From Halonatronum saccharophilum DSM 13868 (GTDB taxonomy: Bacteria > Bacillota > Halanaerobiia > Halobacteroidales > Halobacteroidaceae): DNA of 64,000 bases. Where the stretch lies: positions 113,816-177,815 of the forward strand of contig NZ_KI912091.1 of the NCBI RefSeq assembly GCF_000517025.1, in the 5' to 3' direction. A program made the translations under genes and the position numbers. Shown piece after piece: positions 8,996-18,438 of the stretch; position 1 is the first letter of the stretch; each line of letters begins with the position of its first letter. The notes beneath the pieces were generated by a model. That model did not search any database. It was not told the DNA's origin and was given only the letters and a program-made list of their open reading frames with translations.

Positions 8996-9592
8996 ATGGT
9001 TGAAAGGGAGAATGGGGTCAAAGAAGAGGCTAATGAAGATTTAGAAGAAAACTTAGATTCTGTAGAAGATGTAGATTCTTTAGAGTCAGAAGAGCTATCT
9101 TTTGATTCTGAAGAAGTATCTATAACAGATGAACAGTTTTCACAATTAGAAGAAGAGTTGGCCAAGGAAAAAGAAGAAAAGGAGAGGTACATCGACCGCT
9201 TACAAAGGTTGCAGGCTGAATTTTCTAATTATAGAAAGAGAGTAGTCAAAGAGAAAGAACAATTGACTAGTCGAGCTACTAAAGATTTCATCTTAGAGCT
9301 TCTACCGATAATAGATAATTTTGAAAGAGCATTATCAAATTCTCAAAATGCTGATAAAGGATTTTTGGAAGGGGTTGAGATGATTCATCGTCAAATTCTA
9401 ACTCTTTTAAAGAAGAGTGGGGTTGAAGAGATTCAAACAGTAGGTGAAGAGTTTGACCCTAACTATCACAATGCAGTAATGAAAGAAGAGAGTAAAGAGT
9501 ATGAGTCTGGTATAATTATAGAAGAGTTACAGAAGGGTTATGCCTTCGATGATGTAGTAATTAGACCAGCTATGGTTAAGGTTGCAGAGTAG
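8996..9592 (+). CDS. grpE: Nucleotide exchange factor GrpE
   Basis: Dimeric co-chaperone that releases ADP from DnaK. The product is 198 residues: a very acidic N-terminal tail (about residues 8-45), a long coiled coil, and the C-terminal beta domain with VGEEFDPNYHNAVM and GYAFDDVVIRPAMVKV. The start is ATG 8996, preceded by AGTGGGTG; a GTG at 8987 lies inside that site. Downstream of hrcA by 23 bp and upstream of dnaK by 55 bp. Confidence 0.95.
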   Translation: MVERENGVKEEANEDLEENLDSVEDVDSLESEELSFDSEEVSITDEQFSQLEEELAKEKEEKERYIDRLQRLQAEFSNYRKRVVKEKEQLTSRATKDFILELLPIIDNFERALSNSQNADKGFLEGVEMIHRQILTLLKKSGVEEIQTVGEEFDPNYHNAVMKEESKEYESGIIIEELQKGYAFDDVVIRPAMVKVAE

Positions 9593-9647
9593 TACTTAAA
9601 AAAATAAATTCAAATTGAAAGAAAATTAATAAGGAGGATGAATATAA

Positions 9648-11504
9648 ATGGGTAAGATAATTGGTATTGATTTAGGAACAACAAATTCTTGTGTTGCAGT
9701 TATAGAGGGTGGTGAACCAGGTGTTATTCCAAATAAGCAAGGTGGAAGAACTACACCTTCAGTTGTAGGTTATTCGAAAAAGGGAGAGAGATTGGTAGGA
9801 GAGGCAGCTAAGCGTCAAGCTATTACTAATCCAAATCAAACAGTACAATCCATTAAAAGACATATGGGTGAAGATCACAAGGTGAATTTAGATGGGAAGG
9901 ACAGAACTCCTCAAGAAGTATCTGCTATGATCCTACAAGAATTAAAAGGGTATGCAGAGGATTACTTAGGACAAAAAGTTGATGGAGCTGTTATTACAGT
10001 ACCTGCTTACTTTAGTGATGCTCAACGTCAAGCAACTAAGGATGCTGGAAAGATTGCAGGTCTAGATGTTAAGAGGATTATCAATGAGCCAACAGCTGCA
10101 GCTTTAGCTTATGGATTGACTGATAATAGCGAGCAGACTATACTTGTATATGATCTTGGTGGAGGAACCTTTGATGTTTCAATCTTAGAGCTTGGTGATG
10201 GTGTATTTGAAGTAGTTGCAACAAGTGGTGATAATCAATTAGGTGGAGATGACTTTGATGAAAAGATTATCGACTATTTAGCAACAGAGTTTGAAAAGGA
10301 GAATGGAATTGACTTAAGAAAAGATAAAATGTCCTTACAAAGATTAAAAGATGCTGCTGAAAAAGCTAAGATTGAGCTTTCTGGTGTAGCTACTACTAAT
10401 GTTAACCTTCCATTTATAACTCAAACTGCTGAAGGGCCAAAGCACTTAGATGTAGATATCACTAGGTCTCAATTTGAAAAAATGAGTTCAGATTTAGTAG
10501 ATAAAACATTAAAGGCAGTTCGTCAAGCCTTATCTGATGCGGGATTATCTAAAGGTGAAATCGATCAAGTATTATTAGTTGGAGGATCAACTAGAATCCC
10601 AGCAGTACAAGAAGCTATTAATAAGGAACTTGGTAAGGCGCCTAACAAAGGAATCAACCCTGATGAATGTGTAGCAATGGGAGCAGCAGTTCAAGGTGGT
10701 GTCTTAAATGATGAAGTTGATGATATTGTACTATTAGATGTTACTCCATTATCTTTAGGTATTGAGACTATGGGTGGAGTATTTACTAAGCTTATCGATA
10801 GAAATACTACTATTCCAACTGAGAAGAGTAAGGTATTCTCTACTGCTGCTGATAATCAACCTGCTGTTGATATCCATGTATTACAAGGTGAAAGACAGAT
10901 GGCAAAGGATAATAAGACTTTAGGTCGTTTTCAATTAACTGATATTCCGCCTGCTCCAAGAGGAGTACCTCAAATTGAAGTAACCTTCAAGATAGATACA
11001 GATGGTATAGTTCATGTATCTGCTAAGGATAAGGGTACTGGTAATGAGCAACAAATTACTATTAAATCTGATACAGGGTTATCTGATGATGAGATTGAAA
11101 GAATGGTTAATGATGCAGAAGCTCATGCTGAAGAAGATAAGAAGAAGAAGGAAGCAGTTGAGACTGTTACTGGAGCAGATAGTTTAGTTCATCAAGTTGA
11201 AAAGACCTTAGAAGAGGCAGGAGAAGAGATGGATGCTTCTTTAGTAAGTGATATTGAAAGTGCTAAAGACGATCTAAAGAGTGCATTAGAAGATGTAGAT
11301 GTACACAATATTGATCCAGAGAATGTTAATGTTGAAGATATTAAAGCTAAGCAAGAAGCTTTAAGTAATAAATTACATGAATTTACTACTCAAATGTATC
11401 AACAAGCTCAACAAGCCCAACAAGGTCAAGCAGGACCAGAGGCTGGAGCAAATACAGAAGAAGATGATGACGTTGTAGATGTAGACTTTGAGGATGTTGA
11501 ATAG
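9648..11504 (+). CDS. dnaK: Chaperone protein DnaK (Hsp70)
   Basis: ATP-dependent chaperone working with DnaJ and GrpE. The 618-residue protein starts [15 protein letters not shown], has [13 protein letters not shown] in the phosphate-binding region, [13 protein letters not shown] at the interdomain linker, a beta-sandwich substrate domain, and a lid ending in a Gln-rich run followed by an acidic [15 protein letters not shown] tail. An AAGGAGG ribosome-binding site precedes the ATG. A strong terminator follows, separating it from dnaJ. Confidence 0.98.
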   Translation: MGKIIGIDLGTTNSCVAVIEGGEPGVIPNKQGGRTTPSVVGYSKKGERLVGEAAKRQAITNPNQTVQSIKRHMGEDHKVNLDGKDRTPQEVSAMILQELKGYAEDYLGQKVDGAVITVPAYFSDAQRQATKDAGKIAGLDVKRIINEPTAAALAYGLTDNSEQTILVYDLGGGTFDVSILELGDGVFEVVATSGDNQLGGDDFDEKIIDYLATEFEKENGIDLRKDKMSLQRLKDAAEKAKIELSGVATTNVNLPFITQTAEGPKHLDVDITRSQFEKMSSDLVDKTLKAVRQALSDAGLSKGEIDQVLLVGGSTRIPAVQEAINKELGKAPNKGINPDECVAMGAAVQGGVLNDEVDDIVLLDVTPLSLGIETMGGVFTKLIDRNTTIPTEKSKVFSTAADNQPAVDIHVLQGERQMAKDNKTLGRFQLTDIPPAPRGVPQIEVTFKIDTDGIVHVSAKDKGTGNEQQITIKSDTGLSDDEIERMVNDAEAHAEEDKKKKEAVETVTGADSLVHQVEKTLEEAGEEMDASLVSDIESAKDDLKSALEDVDVHNIDPENVNVEDIKAKQEALSNKLHEFTTQMYQQAQQAQQGQAGPEAGANTEEDDDVVDVDFEDVE

Positions 11505-11541
11505 TAGAGTAAATTCTGTTAAAATGTTAAAGGAATTTAGT

Positions 11542-11579
11542 AGAGTCAAAATCACTTAGGTGGTTTTGACTCTGTTTTT
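11542..11579 (+). terminator. Terminator after dnaK
   Basis: Stem AGAGTCAAAATCAC paired with GTGGTTTTGACTCT around a short TTAG loop, then GTTTTTA. It separates the CIRCE-controlled operon from dnaJ. Confidence 0.85.
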
Positions 11580-11621
11580 AATGTCGATAATTTAATCTTT
11601 AAGAAAGGCAGTGATGAGTCA

Positions 11622-12743
11622 ATGGCGAAAAGGGACTATTATGATATATTAGGGGTTAGTAAAGGAGCAAACAATAAGGAGATTAAGCGGGCTTATAGAA
11701 AACTATCAAGAAAGTATCATCCTGATGTAAGCAAAGAAGAGAATGCAGAAGAGAAGTTTAAAGAGATTGCAGAGGCTTATGAAGTACTAAGTGATGAACA
11801 GAAGAGAGCAAGGTATGATCAATTTGGTCATGCAGGTGTTGGTGATGATGCTGGCTTTGGTGGAGGCGGCTTTAATGGAGGAGGTTTTGGTGGTTTTGAT
11901 GATATCTTTGATATGTTCTTTGGCGGAGGAGGAAGGCGTCAAAAGAATGGACCGCGAAAGGGTGCTGACTTAAGGTATAATATGACCATCGACTTTGAAG
12001 AAGCAGCCTTTGGTGCAGAAAAGGAGATTACTATACCTAGAACCGAAAGCTGTAGTGAATGTGGTGGTAGTGGAGCAAAATCCGATTCAGATGTAGAGTC
12101 ATGTGCTAAATGTAATGGTACAGGAGAAGTAAACTTTAGACAGAATACGCCCTTTGGTCAGGTTGTACAAAGCAGGACCTGTGATAGATGTAATGGAAAT
12201 GGTAAATTTGTAAAGAATCCATGTTCAGAATGTAATGGAAAAGGGGAAGTAAGAAAGAGGAGAAAGGTATCTGTTAATATACCGGCAGGTGTAGATAGTG
12301 GGTCAAGATTAAGGGTAAGTGGAGAAGGAGAAGGTGGAAAGAATGGTGGGCCAGCAGGAGATTTATATATTGTATTGAATGTAAGGTCCCACAAGATTTT
12401 TGAAAGAAGAAGAAATGATATTCTTTGTGAAGTCCCTATTAGTTTTATTCAAGCTACTTTGGGGGATGAGATTCAAGTACCCACTTTAGATGGTAAGGTT
12501 AAATTTACAATTCCTGAAGGAACTCAACCAGGCACATCCTTTAGATTAAAAGGTAAAGGGATTCCTTATCTAAATAGAAGTGGTAGAGGAGATCAACATA
12601 TTAAAGTTAAGGTGGTTATTCCAAAGAAGTTAAACCAGAAGCAAAAGAATATACTAAAGAATTTTGCTGATATTAGTGGTGAAGAGATTAATCCAGAGCA
12701 TAAAGGGTTTCTTCAGAAGATTAAAGATGTCTTTGGTATGTAA
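11622..12743 (+). CDS. dnaJ: Chaperone protein DnaJ (Hsp40)
   Basis: Type I J-protein that stimulates DnaK and delivers substrates. The 373-residue product has an N-terminal J domain with the HPD motif ([10 protein letters not shown]), a Gly/Phe-rich linker (about residues 75-110), four zinc-binding CxxCxGxG repeats ([32 protein letters not shown]) and the C-terminal substrate-binding beta domains. The ATG at 11622 gives the standard [12 protein letters not shown]. It heads dnaJ-prmA-rsmE. No CIRCE precedes it, so it may be regulated separately from dnaK or by read-through. Confidence 0.97.
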   Translation: MAKRDYYDILGVSKGANNKEIKRAYRKLSRKYHPDVSKEENAEEKFKEIAEAYEVLSDEQKRARYDQFGHAGVGDDAGFGGGGFNGGGFGGFDDIFDMFFGGGGRRQKNGPRKGADLRYNMTIDFEEAAFGAEKEITIPRTESCSECGGSGAKSDSDVESCAKCNGTGEVNFRQNTPFGQVVQSRTCDRCNGNGKFVKNPCSECNGKGEVRKRRKVSVNIPAGVDSGSRLRVSGEGEGGKNGGPAGDLYIVLNVRSHKIFERRRNDILCEVPISFIQATLGDEIQVPTLDGKVKFTIPEGTQPGTSFRLKGKGIPYLNRSGRGDQHIKVKVVIPKKLNQKQKNILKNFADISGEEINPEHKGFLQKIKDVFGM

Positions 12744-12757
12744 AGGAGGGAAATTAC

Positions 12758-13636
12758 TTGGACTTAAAGGAAGTAATAGTCCTTACTGACCATCAATCTT
12801 TTTCTGCAATTGAAAATATTCTAGAAGAGCTTGGTGCTTTAGGTATAACCAAAGAAGAATTTAAGGAAAAACCTAAAGAGGTTAGACTAAAGGCCTATTT
12901 TGATGAAGAGGATTTTAGTAAGGTGAAATTAGATGAGATTAAGGATAGGATATTTAGCTTAGAGGAGTATGGTTTTGAACTTAGTGATGTAGAGATATCT
13001 GTAGATAGTTTGCAAGAAGAGGATTGGGCCAACAAATGGAAAGATAATTTTAAGCCTATTAAGATAAGTGAGAAGATTATAATTAAGCCAACTTGGGAAG
13101 ATTATAAATGTAGCAAGGATGATATTATAATCGAACTTGATCCTGGACGTGCCTTTGGAACTGGTGATCATGGGACTACTAGTGTCTGTTTGAGGATGAT
13201 AGAGAAGTATCTAAAGCCAGGAGTTAACTTTTTAGATATAGGAACAGGCACAGGTATACTATCTATTGCAGCAGCCAAATTAGGGGTTGGTGATATTTTG
13301 GCCCTTGATATTGATCCTGTAGCAGTTAAAGTTGCAAGGGAGAATGGGAGGTTAAATAGGGTAGAGGATAGAATAGAGTTTAAGATCGGTAATCTAATTG
13401 AGGTAGTTAATAAAAAGTATGATTTTTGTGTTGCTAATATTTTGCCTCATATTATCCTAAATTTAATTCCTGACCTACCTAAAGTGATAAAAGAAGGGGG
13501 ACACTTCCTTCTGTCTGGTATTATCGAAGAGAAGGTAGAGGAGATTGAAGTAGAGTTAGAAAAGTATAATTTAGAGTTGTTAGAAAGATGTCAAGAAGGT
13601 GAATGGATAACATTAGTTGGAATTAGGAGAGGATAG
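12758..13636 (+). CDS. prmA: Ribosomal protein L11 methyltransferase
   Basis: SAM-dependent methyltransferase that trimethylates ribosomal protein L11. The 292-residue protein has the N-terminal substrate-recognition domain with EEDWANKWKDNFKPIKI, then a Rossmann domain with FLDIGTGTGILSIAAAKLG (motif I) and the catalytic-loop VANILPHIILNLIPDL. It starts with TTG at 12758, 9 nt after AAAGGAGGG, and is 14 bp downstream of dnaJ. Confidence 0.95.
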   Translation: MDLKEVIVLTDHQSFSAIENILEELGALGITKEEFKEKPKEVRLKAYFDEEDFSKVKLDEIKDRIFSLEEYGFELSDVEISVDSLQEEDWANKWKDNFKPIKISEKIIIKPTWEDYKCSKDDIIIELDPGRAFGTGDHGTTSVCLRMIEKYLKPGVNFLDIGTGTGILSIAAAKLGVGDILALDIDPVAVKVARENGRLNRVEDRIEFKIGNLIEVVNKKYDFCVANILPHIILNLIPDLPKVIKEGGHFLLSGIIEEKVEEIEVELEKYNLELLERCQEGEWITLVGIRRG

Positions 13637-13637
13637 G

Positions 13638-14381
13638 ATGAATCATTTTTTTGTCAAACCTCAAAATATAGATGAAGGTGTTAGGGTATTAATAGAGGGT
13701 GATGATGTAAGCCACATCACCCTCTCTTTACGCTTAAAAGAGGGAGACCAAATTACAGTAGCTGATGGGGAAGGAAATAAGTATTTAGTTGAATTGACCT
13801 TTTTAGATGAAAAAGAGGTAAGAGGGGATATTATAAAAGAATTTGACCGTCGTATTGAACCTGAGGTTAAAGTAGCCCTTATTCAGGGCTTACCAAAGAG
13901 CAAGAAGATGGATATAATAGCACAAAAATGTACTGAATTAGGGATAAAAGATATTATCCCTTTTGATAGTGAGAGGACTATAGTTAGGTTGAATAAGAAG
14001 AAAGTTCTTAAACGACAAAAAAGATGGCAGAAGATTTGTAAGGAAGCAGCCAAACAGTCGGGGAGAGCTCGAATACCTAAAATTCATAAAATAGCCGATA
14101 TAGATCAAATTCTAGAAAGGGCCAAAGACTATGATCTAGTCTTAGTTCCTTGGGAAGATGAAGAGGTCAAGGGGCTAAAGGAAACCTTAGTAGAGAATAA
14201 AGAAGTTAAAAAGATTATGATAGTTGTTGGCCCAGAAGGAGGGCTTTCTTCTAAAGAGGTAGAAGCCTTTAAAGAGATAGGAGGAAGGTCAGTAACTTTA
14301 GGGCCAAGAATATTAAGAACCGAGACTGCTGGTCTTGCAACCTTATCTATGGTATTATATGAATTAGGAGAGTTAGGGTAG
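13638..14381 (+). CDS. rsmE: 16S rRNA (uracil-1498-N3) methyltransferase
   Basis: SPOUT-fold methyltransferase modifying U1498 in the decoding region. The 247-residue product has an N-terminal PUA-like domain and the knotted C-terminal core with VGPEGGLSSKEVEAF and LGPRILRTETAGLATLS. The ATG at 13638 directly follows the prmA stop; an in-frame ATG at 13617 lies inside prmA and is less likely. The stop overlaps the first bases of a repeat element. Confidence 0.94.
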   Translation: MNHFFVKPQNIDEGVRVLIEGDDVSHITLSLRLKEGDQITVADGEGNKYLVELTFLDEKEVRGDIIKEFDRRIEPEVKVALIQGLPKSKKMDIIAQKCTELGIKDIIPFDSERTIVRLNKKKVLKRQKRWQKICKEAAKQSGRARIPKIHKIADIDQILERAKDYDLVLVPWEDEEVKGLKETLVENKEVKKIMIVVGPEGGLSSKEVEAFKEIGGRSVTLGPRILRTETAGLATLSMVLYELGELG

Positions 14382-14472
14382 GGCAGCAAAAGGGCGACGC
14401 AAGAAGTATAAAGTTAAAAAAAGAAAGAGTAACTCCGCCCACGAAGAGTTTTTAGGTTGTTAAAAACTCGTA
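14381..14472 (+). repeat. GGGCAG...CGCCC family repeat, copy B1
   Basis: GGGCAGCAAAAGG, a 30-nt A-rich middle, CGCCC, then the hairpin ACGAAGAGTTTTT...AAAAACTCGT. It begins on the last base of the rsmE stop codon and runs straight into copy B2. Confidence 0.75.
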
Positions 14473-14580
14473 GAGCAGCATCGAGTTAAAAAAAGAAATG
14501 GTAGCTCTGCCCACGAAGGGTTTTTGTCTTTTAAAACCCTGAGGGATAGAGGATAGTCTGTGGCTTTGCCACAGACTATA
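14473..14580 (+). repeat. Repeat copy B2 with GTCTGTGGC tail hairpin
   Basis: Starts AGCAGCATCGAGTTAAAAAA (truncated left end), continues as in copy A through CTCTGCCC, CACGAAGGG hairpin and GAGGGATAGA, then adds a perfect 12-bp stem ATAGTCTGTGGC / GCCACAGACTAT with a TTT loop (14553-14579). The same tail occurs at 29947-29973 with a GAA loop. B1 and B2 form a direct tandem in the rsmE-mtaB gap, ending 8 nt before the mtaB ribosome-binding site. Confidence 0.8.
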
Positions 14581-14599
14581 GACACACGGAGGTGAAGTT

Positions 14600-15898
14600 G
14601 TGAAACGGGTTGCTTTTTATACACTAGGATGTAAGGTAAATCAATATGATACAGAAGCAATGATGAAGGAATTTGAAGAGGCAGGTTATAAGATTTTAGA
14701 TTTTGAAGAAGAATCAGATATATATATAATTAATACTTGTACAGTAACAGGTCAAGGAGCAAGTAAATCACGAAAGATAACTAGAAGGGCCAAAAGGCGT
14801 AATCCAGAAGCCTTAGTTGGTGTAGTTGGATGCTATCCTCAAGTAGATGCCCAAGAAGTCTTGGATATGGAAGAGGTAGATTTTGCTTTAGGTACTAAAG
14901 GAAGAAAAAAGATTGTTGAATATGCTCAACAGGCTATGTCAGCAAAAGATCAACTCAACTTTGTCCAAGAGATGGGGGAAGAAGATATCTTTGAAGAGGT
15001 ATCTATTGAAGAGTCTAAGGATAGAACTAGAGCTACAGTTAAGATACAAGAGGGATGTGAGCAATTTTGTTCTTACTGTATAATTCCCTATGCAAGAGGA
15101 AACTTAAGAAGTAGGGGAGTAGAAGATGTAAGAGCAGAAGTTGCTAGGTTGGCCCAAGGTGGTTTTAAGGAGATAGTCTTAACAGGTATACACTTAGGTC
15201 AGTATGGTGCAGATAAAAAAGATTTGGATTTAGCTAAGCTTCTTAAGGTGATATTACCTATAGAGGGAATAGAGAGGATTAGACTAAGCTCTATTGAGGG
15301 AACAGAAGTTAATGATGATTTAATAGATTTAATTTCCCAATCTGATAAATTATGTCGCCATCTCCATTTGCCATTACAGAGTGGTTCTGATAAGATATTA
15401 AAAGCTATGAATCGGCCCTATAACATAAAAGAGTTCAAGGATATGGTCTATAAGATTAGAGATAAGGTTCCTGATATTGCAATAACTACAGATGTTATTG
15501 TGGGGTTTCCTGGTGAAAGTGATAAGGATTTTGAAGATACATACAAGGTTCTTGAAGAGTTAAAATTTAGTGATGGACATATATTTAAATACTCCAAGAG
15601 AAAAGGGACACCAGCAGCTTCTTATTCTAATCAAGTTCATTCTGAGGTTAAAAAGGATAGAAGTAGGAGATTAAGGAGTTTAGTTGATTCTCTTGCCAAG
15701 GATTATAAGGAAAGCTTTATTGGTAAAGAGGTAGAGGTTCTTTTGGAGTTAGAAAGAGATAGGAAATCTAATCTATTAACAGGACTAACCGATAATTATT
15801 TAAGGGTATTTGTAGATGGGGAAGATGAATTAAAAGGGGAATTAGTTAAAGTGAAATTGCTGGAAAAAGAAGGAGATTTAATTGGGGAGTTAGAATAG
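14600..15898 (+). CDS. mtaB: tRNA (N6-threonylcarbamoyladenosine(37)-C2)-methylthiotransferase
   Basis: Radical SAM enzyme that adds a methylthio group to t6A37 in ANN-decoding tRNAs. The 432-residue product has the UPF0004 N-terminal domain (GCKVNQYDTEAM), the cluster motif CEQFCSYC followed by IIPYARG, then a TRAM domain at the C-terminus. The GTG start at 14600 is set by GGAGGTG 5 nt upstream. The gene follows rsmE as in other Firmicutes but is separated from it by two repeat copies. Confidence 0.94.
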   Translation: MKRVAFYTLGCKVNQYDTEAMMKEFEEAGYKILDFEEESDIYIINTCTVTGQGASKSRKITRRAKRRNPEALVGVVGCYPQVDAQEVLDMEEVDFALGTKGRKKIVEYAQQAMSAKDQLNFVQEMGEEDIFEEVSIEESKDRTRATVKIQEGCEQFCSYCIIPYARGNLRSRGVEDVRAEVARLAQGGFKEIVLTGIHLGQYGADKKDLDLAKLLKVILPIEGIERIRLSSIEGTEVNDDLIDLISQSDKLCRHLHLPLQSGSDKILKAMNRPYNIKEFKDMVYKIRDKVPDIAITTDVIVGFPGESDKDFEDTYKVLEELKFSDGHIFKYSKRKGTPAASYSNQVHSEVKKDRSRRLRSLVDSLAKDYKESFIGKEVEVLLELERDRKSNLLTGLTDNYLRVFVDGEDELKGELVKVKLLEKEGDLIGELE

Positions 15899-15934
15899 GT
15901 TAGTAATATGGAAAAAGAAAAGGAGGGGCTAGCG

Positions 15935-16279
15935 ATGGAAGATTGTATCTTCTGCAAGATAGTTGCTAAAGAGATAGAAAGTGATATTGTCTATGAAGAT
16001 GATAGAGTAGTTGCTTTTAAAGATATTGAGCCTCAAGCTCCAATTCATTACTTAATAATACCTAAAAAACATATACCAACTTTAGTTGATCTTCAAGAGG
16101 AGGATAATAACTTAGTAGGTCATATCTATCAAGTGGCCAATAAGATTGCTAAAGATGAAGGTATTGCTAAGGATGGATTTAGAGTAGTTTCTAATTGTAA
16201 TAAAGCAGGTGGGCAGACTGTTTATCATATTCACTATCATCTTTTAGGAGGGAGAAACCTACAATGGCCTCCAGGATAA
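15935..16279 (+). CDS. hinT: HIT family hydrolase (HinT-like purine nucleoside phosphoramidase)
   Basis: Small nucleotide-binding hydrolase of the histidine triad superfamily. The 114-residue product has CIFCKIV near the N-terminus and the catalytic triad HIHYHLLGG near the C-terminus. The start is ATG 15935, behind AAAGGAGGGG; an in-frame ATG at 15908 would add nine charged residues and has no ribosome-binding site. Most likely co-transcribed with mtaB and yqeY. Confidence 0.93.
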   Translation: MEDCIFCKIVAKEIESDIVYEDDRVVAFKDIEPQAPIHYLIIPKKHIPTLVDLQEEDNNLVGHIYQVANKIAKDEGIAKDGFRVVSNCNKAGGQTVYHIHYHLLGGRNLQWPPG

Positions 16280-16338
16280 AGTAAATATTGATTCGATTAG
16301 ATGATGGATATAACTAAATTTAACTAGGGGGAATTAGA

Positions 16339-16782
16339 ATGTCATTACAAGAAAGATTATTAGAAGATATGAAGACTGCTATGAAGGCAAAGGAAAAAGA
16401 AAAGTTATCTGTAATTAGAATGGCAAGAGCAGCTATTAAAGATAAAGAGATAAATGAACGCAAAGATTTAACTGACCAAGAGGTAATTGAAGTAATTGCT
16501 AAGTTGGTTAAACAGAGTAGGGATTCTATTGTAGAATATGAGAAAGCTGGTCAAGAAGAAAAGGTTGAAGATTTACATAGAGAGATTGAGGTATTGAGTG
16601 AATATCTTCCCGAACAATTAAGTGAGGAAGAGTTGATTGCAATTGTAGAAGAGACTATTGAGCAAGTTGGTGCTGAATCTATGGGTGATATGGGCCAAGT
16701 AATGGGGAGTATTATGCCTAAGGTAAAAGGAAAAGCAGATGGTAATGTAATAAATAAATTGGTAAAAGAGAGATTGCAATAA
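16339..16782 (+). CDS. yqeY: GatB/YqeY domain protein
   Basis: A 147-residue YqeY-type protein related to the tail domain of GatB, probably tRNA-interacting; the exact role is not established. It begins MSLQERLLEDMKTAMKAKEK and has the family patterns RMARAAIKDKEI and LPEQLSEEEL. In many Firmicutes rpsU (ribosomal protein S21) lies directly upstream; here the 59-bp gap to hinT cannot hold it. Ends at a strong terminator. Confidence 0.92.
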   Translation: MSLQERLLEDMKTAMKAKEKEKLSVIRMARAAIKDKEINERKDLTDQEVIEVIAKLVKQSRDSIVEYEKAGQEEKVEDLHREIEVLSEYLPEQLSEEELIAIVEETIEQVGAESMGDMGQVMGSIMPKVKGKADGNVINKLVKERLQ

Positions 16783-16784
16783 CC

Positions 16785-16812
16785 AAAAACAGCCCGGAAG
16801 GGCTGTTTTTTA
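16785..16812 (+). terminator. Terminator after yqeY
   Basis: Perfect 11-bp stem AAAAACAGCCC / GGGCTGTTTTT with a GGAA loop and T-tail. Closes the dnaJ-to-yqeY transcription unit. Confidence 0.92.
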
Positions 16813-16833
16813 TTTTGTGTTATTAAGTTTTGT

Positions 16834-16853
16834 AGTAATAAAGTGTCACTTTC
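16834..16853 (-). repeat. Solo tail fragment of the AGTAATAAAG element
   Basis: Twenty bases that are the exact reverse complement of 44568-44587, the right end of the large element after rnpB. No head or arms accompany it, so it looks like a remnant. Confidence 0.65.
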
Positions 16854-16919
16854 TATTTTGCCAAGGTATTAATAAAAGAGATGATACATATATATATGAT
16901 AAATTAAGGGGGAATTAAA

Positions 16920-17198
16920 TTGGGCAAAATGGAAGGGTTTAAAGGAAAAGTCTCTCAATTTTTTGATCTTCCTGAAGATGTAGTTTTGAATTTGCCAAAG
17001 ATATCAATGGTGGGTAACTTAAATCTTATAGTTGAAAACCATCGTGGAATTATAAAATATACCCCTGAACTTGTTAAGATAAGGGTTTATAGTGGTCAAG
17101 TTATAATTGAAGGTGAAGGATTGATCATTGAGAGTATGGAAGAGGAAGTGATTTCTATTAAGGGTGAGGTAATAGAAGTAGGCTTTAATTTCTTTTAA
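16920..17198 (+). CDS. yqfC: Sporulation protein YqfC
   Basis: A 92-residue YabP/YqfC family protein; in Bacillus the gene is made under sporulation sigma-E, but its biochemical role is unknown. Family features are the initial amphipathic segment (FFDLPEDVVLNLPKI) followed by the short beta-rich LIVENHRGIIKYTPELVKI. The start is TTG 16920, 7 nt after AAGGGGG. It is 10 bp upstream of yqfD, its usual partner, and starts the long yqfC-to-deoC gene run. Confidence 0.9.
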   Translation: MGKMEGFKGKVSQFFDLPEDVVLNLPKISMVGNLNLIVENHRGIIKYTPELVKIRVYSGQVIIEGEGLIIESMEEEVISIKGEVIEVGFNFF

Positions 17199-17208
17199 GG
17201 GGGACAAG

Positions 17209-18432
17209 ATGTTAAAAAAGATATATAATTCATTTGAAGGATACCTTCGTTTAAAGGTGGAAGGAGATAACTTAGAGAAATTTATTAATTTAGTAATGAG
17301 AGATGGGATTAAACTATGGAATGTTTTTCGTATATCAGATACTTTCTATGTGAATATTAAATTAAAGGATTTTAAAAGAATAAAAGTTTATGCAAAAAGT
17401 ACTGGAGTAAAGGTTAGAATAAAAGAGAGGAAGGGAGTACCTTTTTTTAGAAAAAAGTTGATCGGTAGAAGGTTTCTTCTCGTTGGAATAATCCTAATGA
17501 TCGTCTTTCTTCACATCTTATCATCTTTTATTTTTTTCATTGAAGTTAAGGGTAATGAAGATGTTTCAAAAGAAGAGATAATTGAATTATTAAATAAAGC
17601 TGAAATCAGACCGATGGTATTAAAGTCAAGCATTCCAATAGAAGAGTTAGAAAAAGCAATCATACATAACATCCCTCAATTAGCTTGGGTAGATCTAAGT
17701 TATAAAGGGACTAAATTGATAGTTAAGGTTGCCGAGAAGGAGATAATAGAAATAGAGAGTGGGCCAAGTGATATTGTAGCTAATAAGGCAGGAATAATAT
17801 CTGAGTTAATAGTATTAAAAGGGACCCCGATGGTAAGTGAAGGGATGACTGTAAATGAAGGGGATGTATTGATTAGTAGAGAAGTAACTCTTAAGAGTGA
17901 TAAAGAAGAGGTAGAGGAAGTAAATAAAGAGGAAGTAGATGATTATAGTGGTCTAGTTACTAAAGAAGTTAAAGCTGAAGGTATAGCTAGAGCTAGGTTA
18001 TGGTACAAAGGTTATGGAGAGGCTAAACTTAGAGAGGAATATAGACAGTTAACAGGAAATTATAAGAGTAGTATCAGTATTAAATTTAGAGACAAAGAGT
18101 TTCATCTAAAAGGGCCAAAAGAGGTTCCTTATGGCGATTTTAAGGTTAAAAAGCAGGTAAAAACTTTTGGGGAAGGAAGGAATATTACTTTACCTCTAGA
18201 AGTAATTAGAAGAAGATACATTCAGGTTAAAACTCTAGAAGAAGAAAGAGATTTAGATATTGCTAAGACTATAGCAAAAGAAGAAGCTGTAGAAAGTATC
18301 TTGCAAGGATTATCAAAAGAGGCTATAATATTGAATAGCAAATTAGAATTAATAGAAAATAAAGATGAAGGTTTAATTAGAGTAAAAGCTCTTTTAGAAG
18401 TAGAAGAAGATATAAGTATTAGGAGGGAATAA
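17209..18432 (+). CDS. yqfD: Sporulation protein YqfD
   Basis: A 407-residue membrane protein of the YqfD family (sporulation, sigma-E regulon in Bacillus; molecular function unknown). A cytosolic N-terminal part is followed by a single membrane segment at about 85-108 and a long extracytoplasmic region rich in beta strands, starting VKGNEDVSKEEIIELL (POTRA-like). Ribosome-binding site AAGGGGG precedes the ATG. It ends 6 bp before phoH. Confidence 0.92.
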   Translation: MLKKIYNSFEGYLRLKVEGDNLEKFINLVMRDGIKLWNVFRISDTFYVNIKLKDFKRIKVYAKSTGVKVRIKERKGVPFFRKKLIGRRFLLVGIILMIVFLHILSSFIFFIEVKGNEDVSKEEIIELLNKAEIRPMVLKSSIPIEELEKAIIHNIPQLAWVDLSYKGTKLIVKVAEKEIIEIESGPSDIVANKAGIISELIVLKGTPMVSEGMTVNEGDVLISREVTLKSDKEEVEEVNKEEVDDYSGLVTKEVKAEGIARARLWYKGYGEAKLREEYRQLTGNYKSSISIKFRDKEFHLKGPKEVPYGDFKVKKQVKTFGEGRNITLPLEVIRRRYIQVKTLEEERDLDIAKTIAKEEAVESILQGLSKEAIILNSKLELIENKDEGLIRVKALLEVEEDISIRRE

Positions 18433-18438
18433 TTAATT

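Noticed and set aside
14460-14660. Minus-strand ORF of 66 codons before mtaB
   Set aside because: It runs through repeat copy B2 and its translation shares a stretch (VSIVCG.ATDYPLSLRV) with another ORF at 29708-29980. The likeness comes from the DNA repeat. No ribosome-binding site or family match, and it overlaps the mtaB start.
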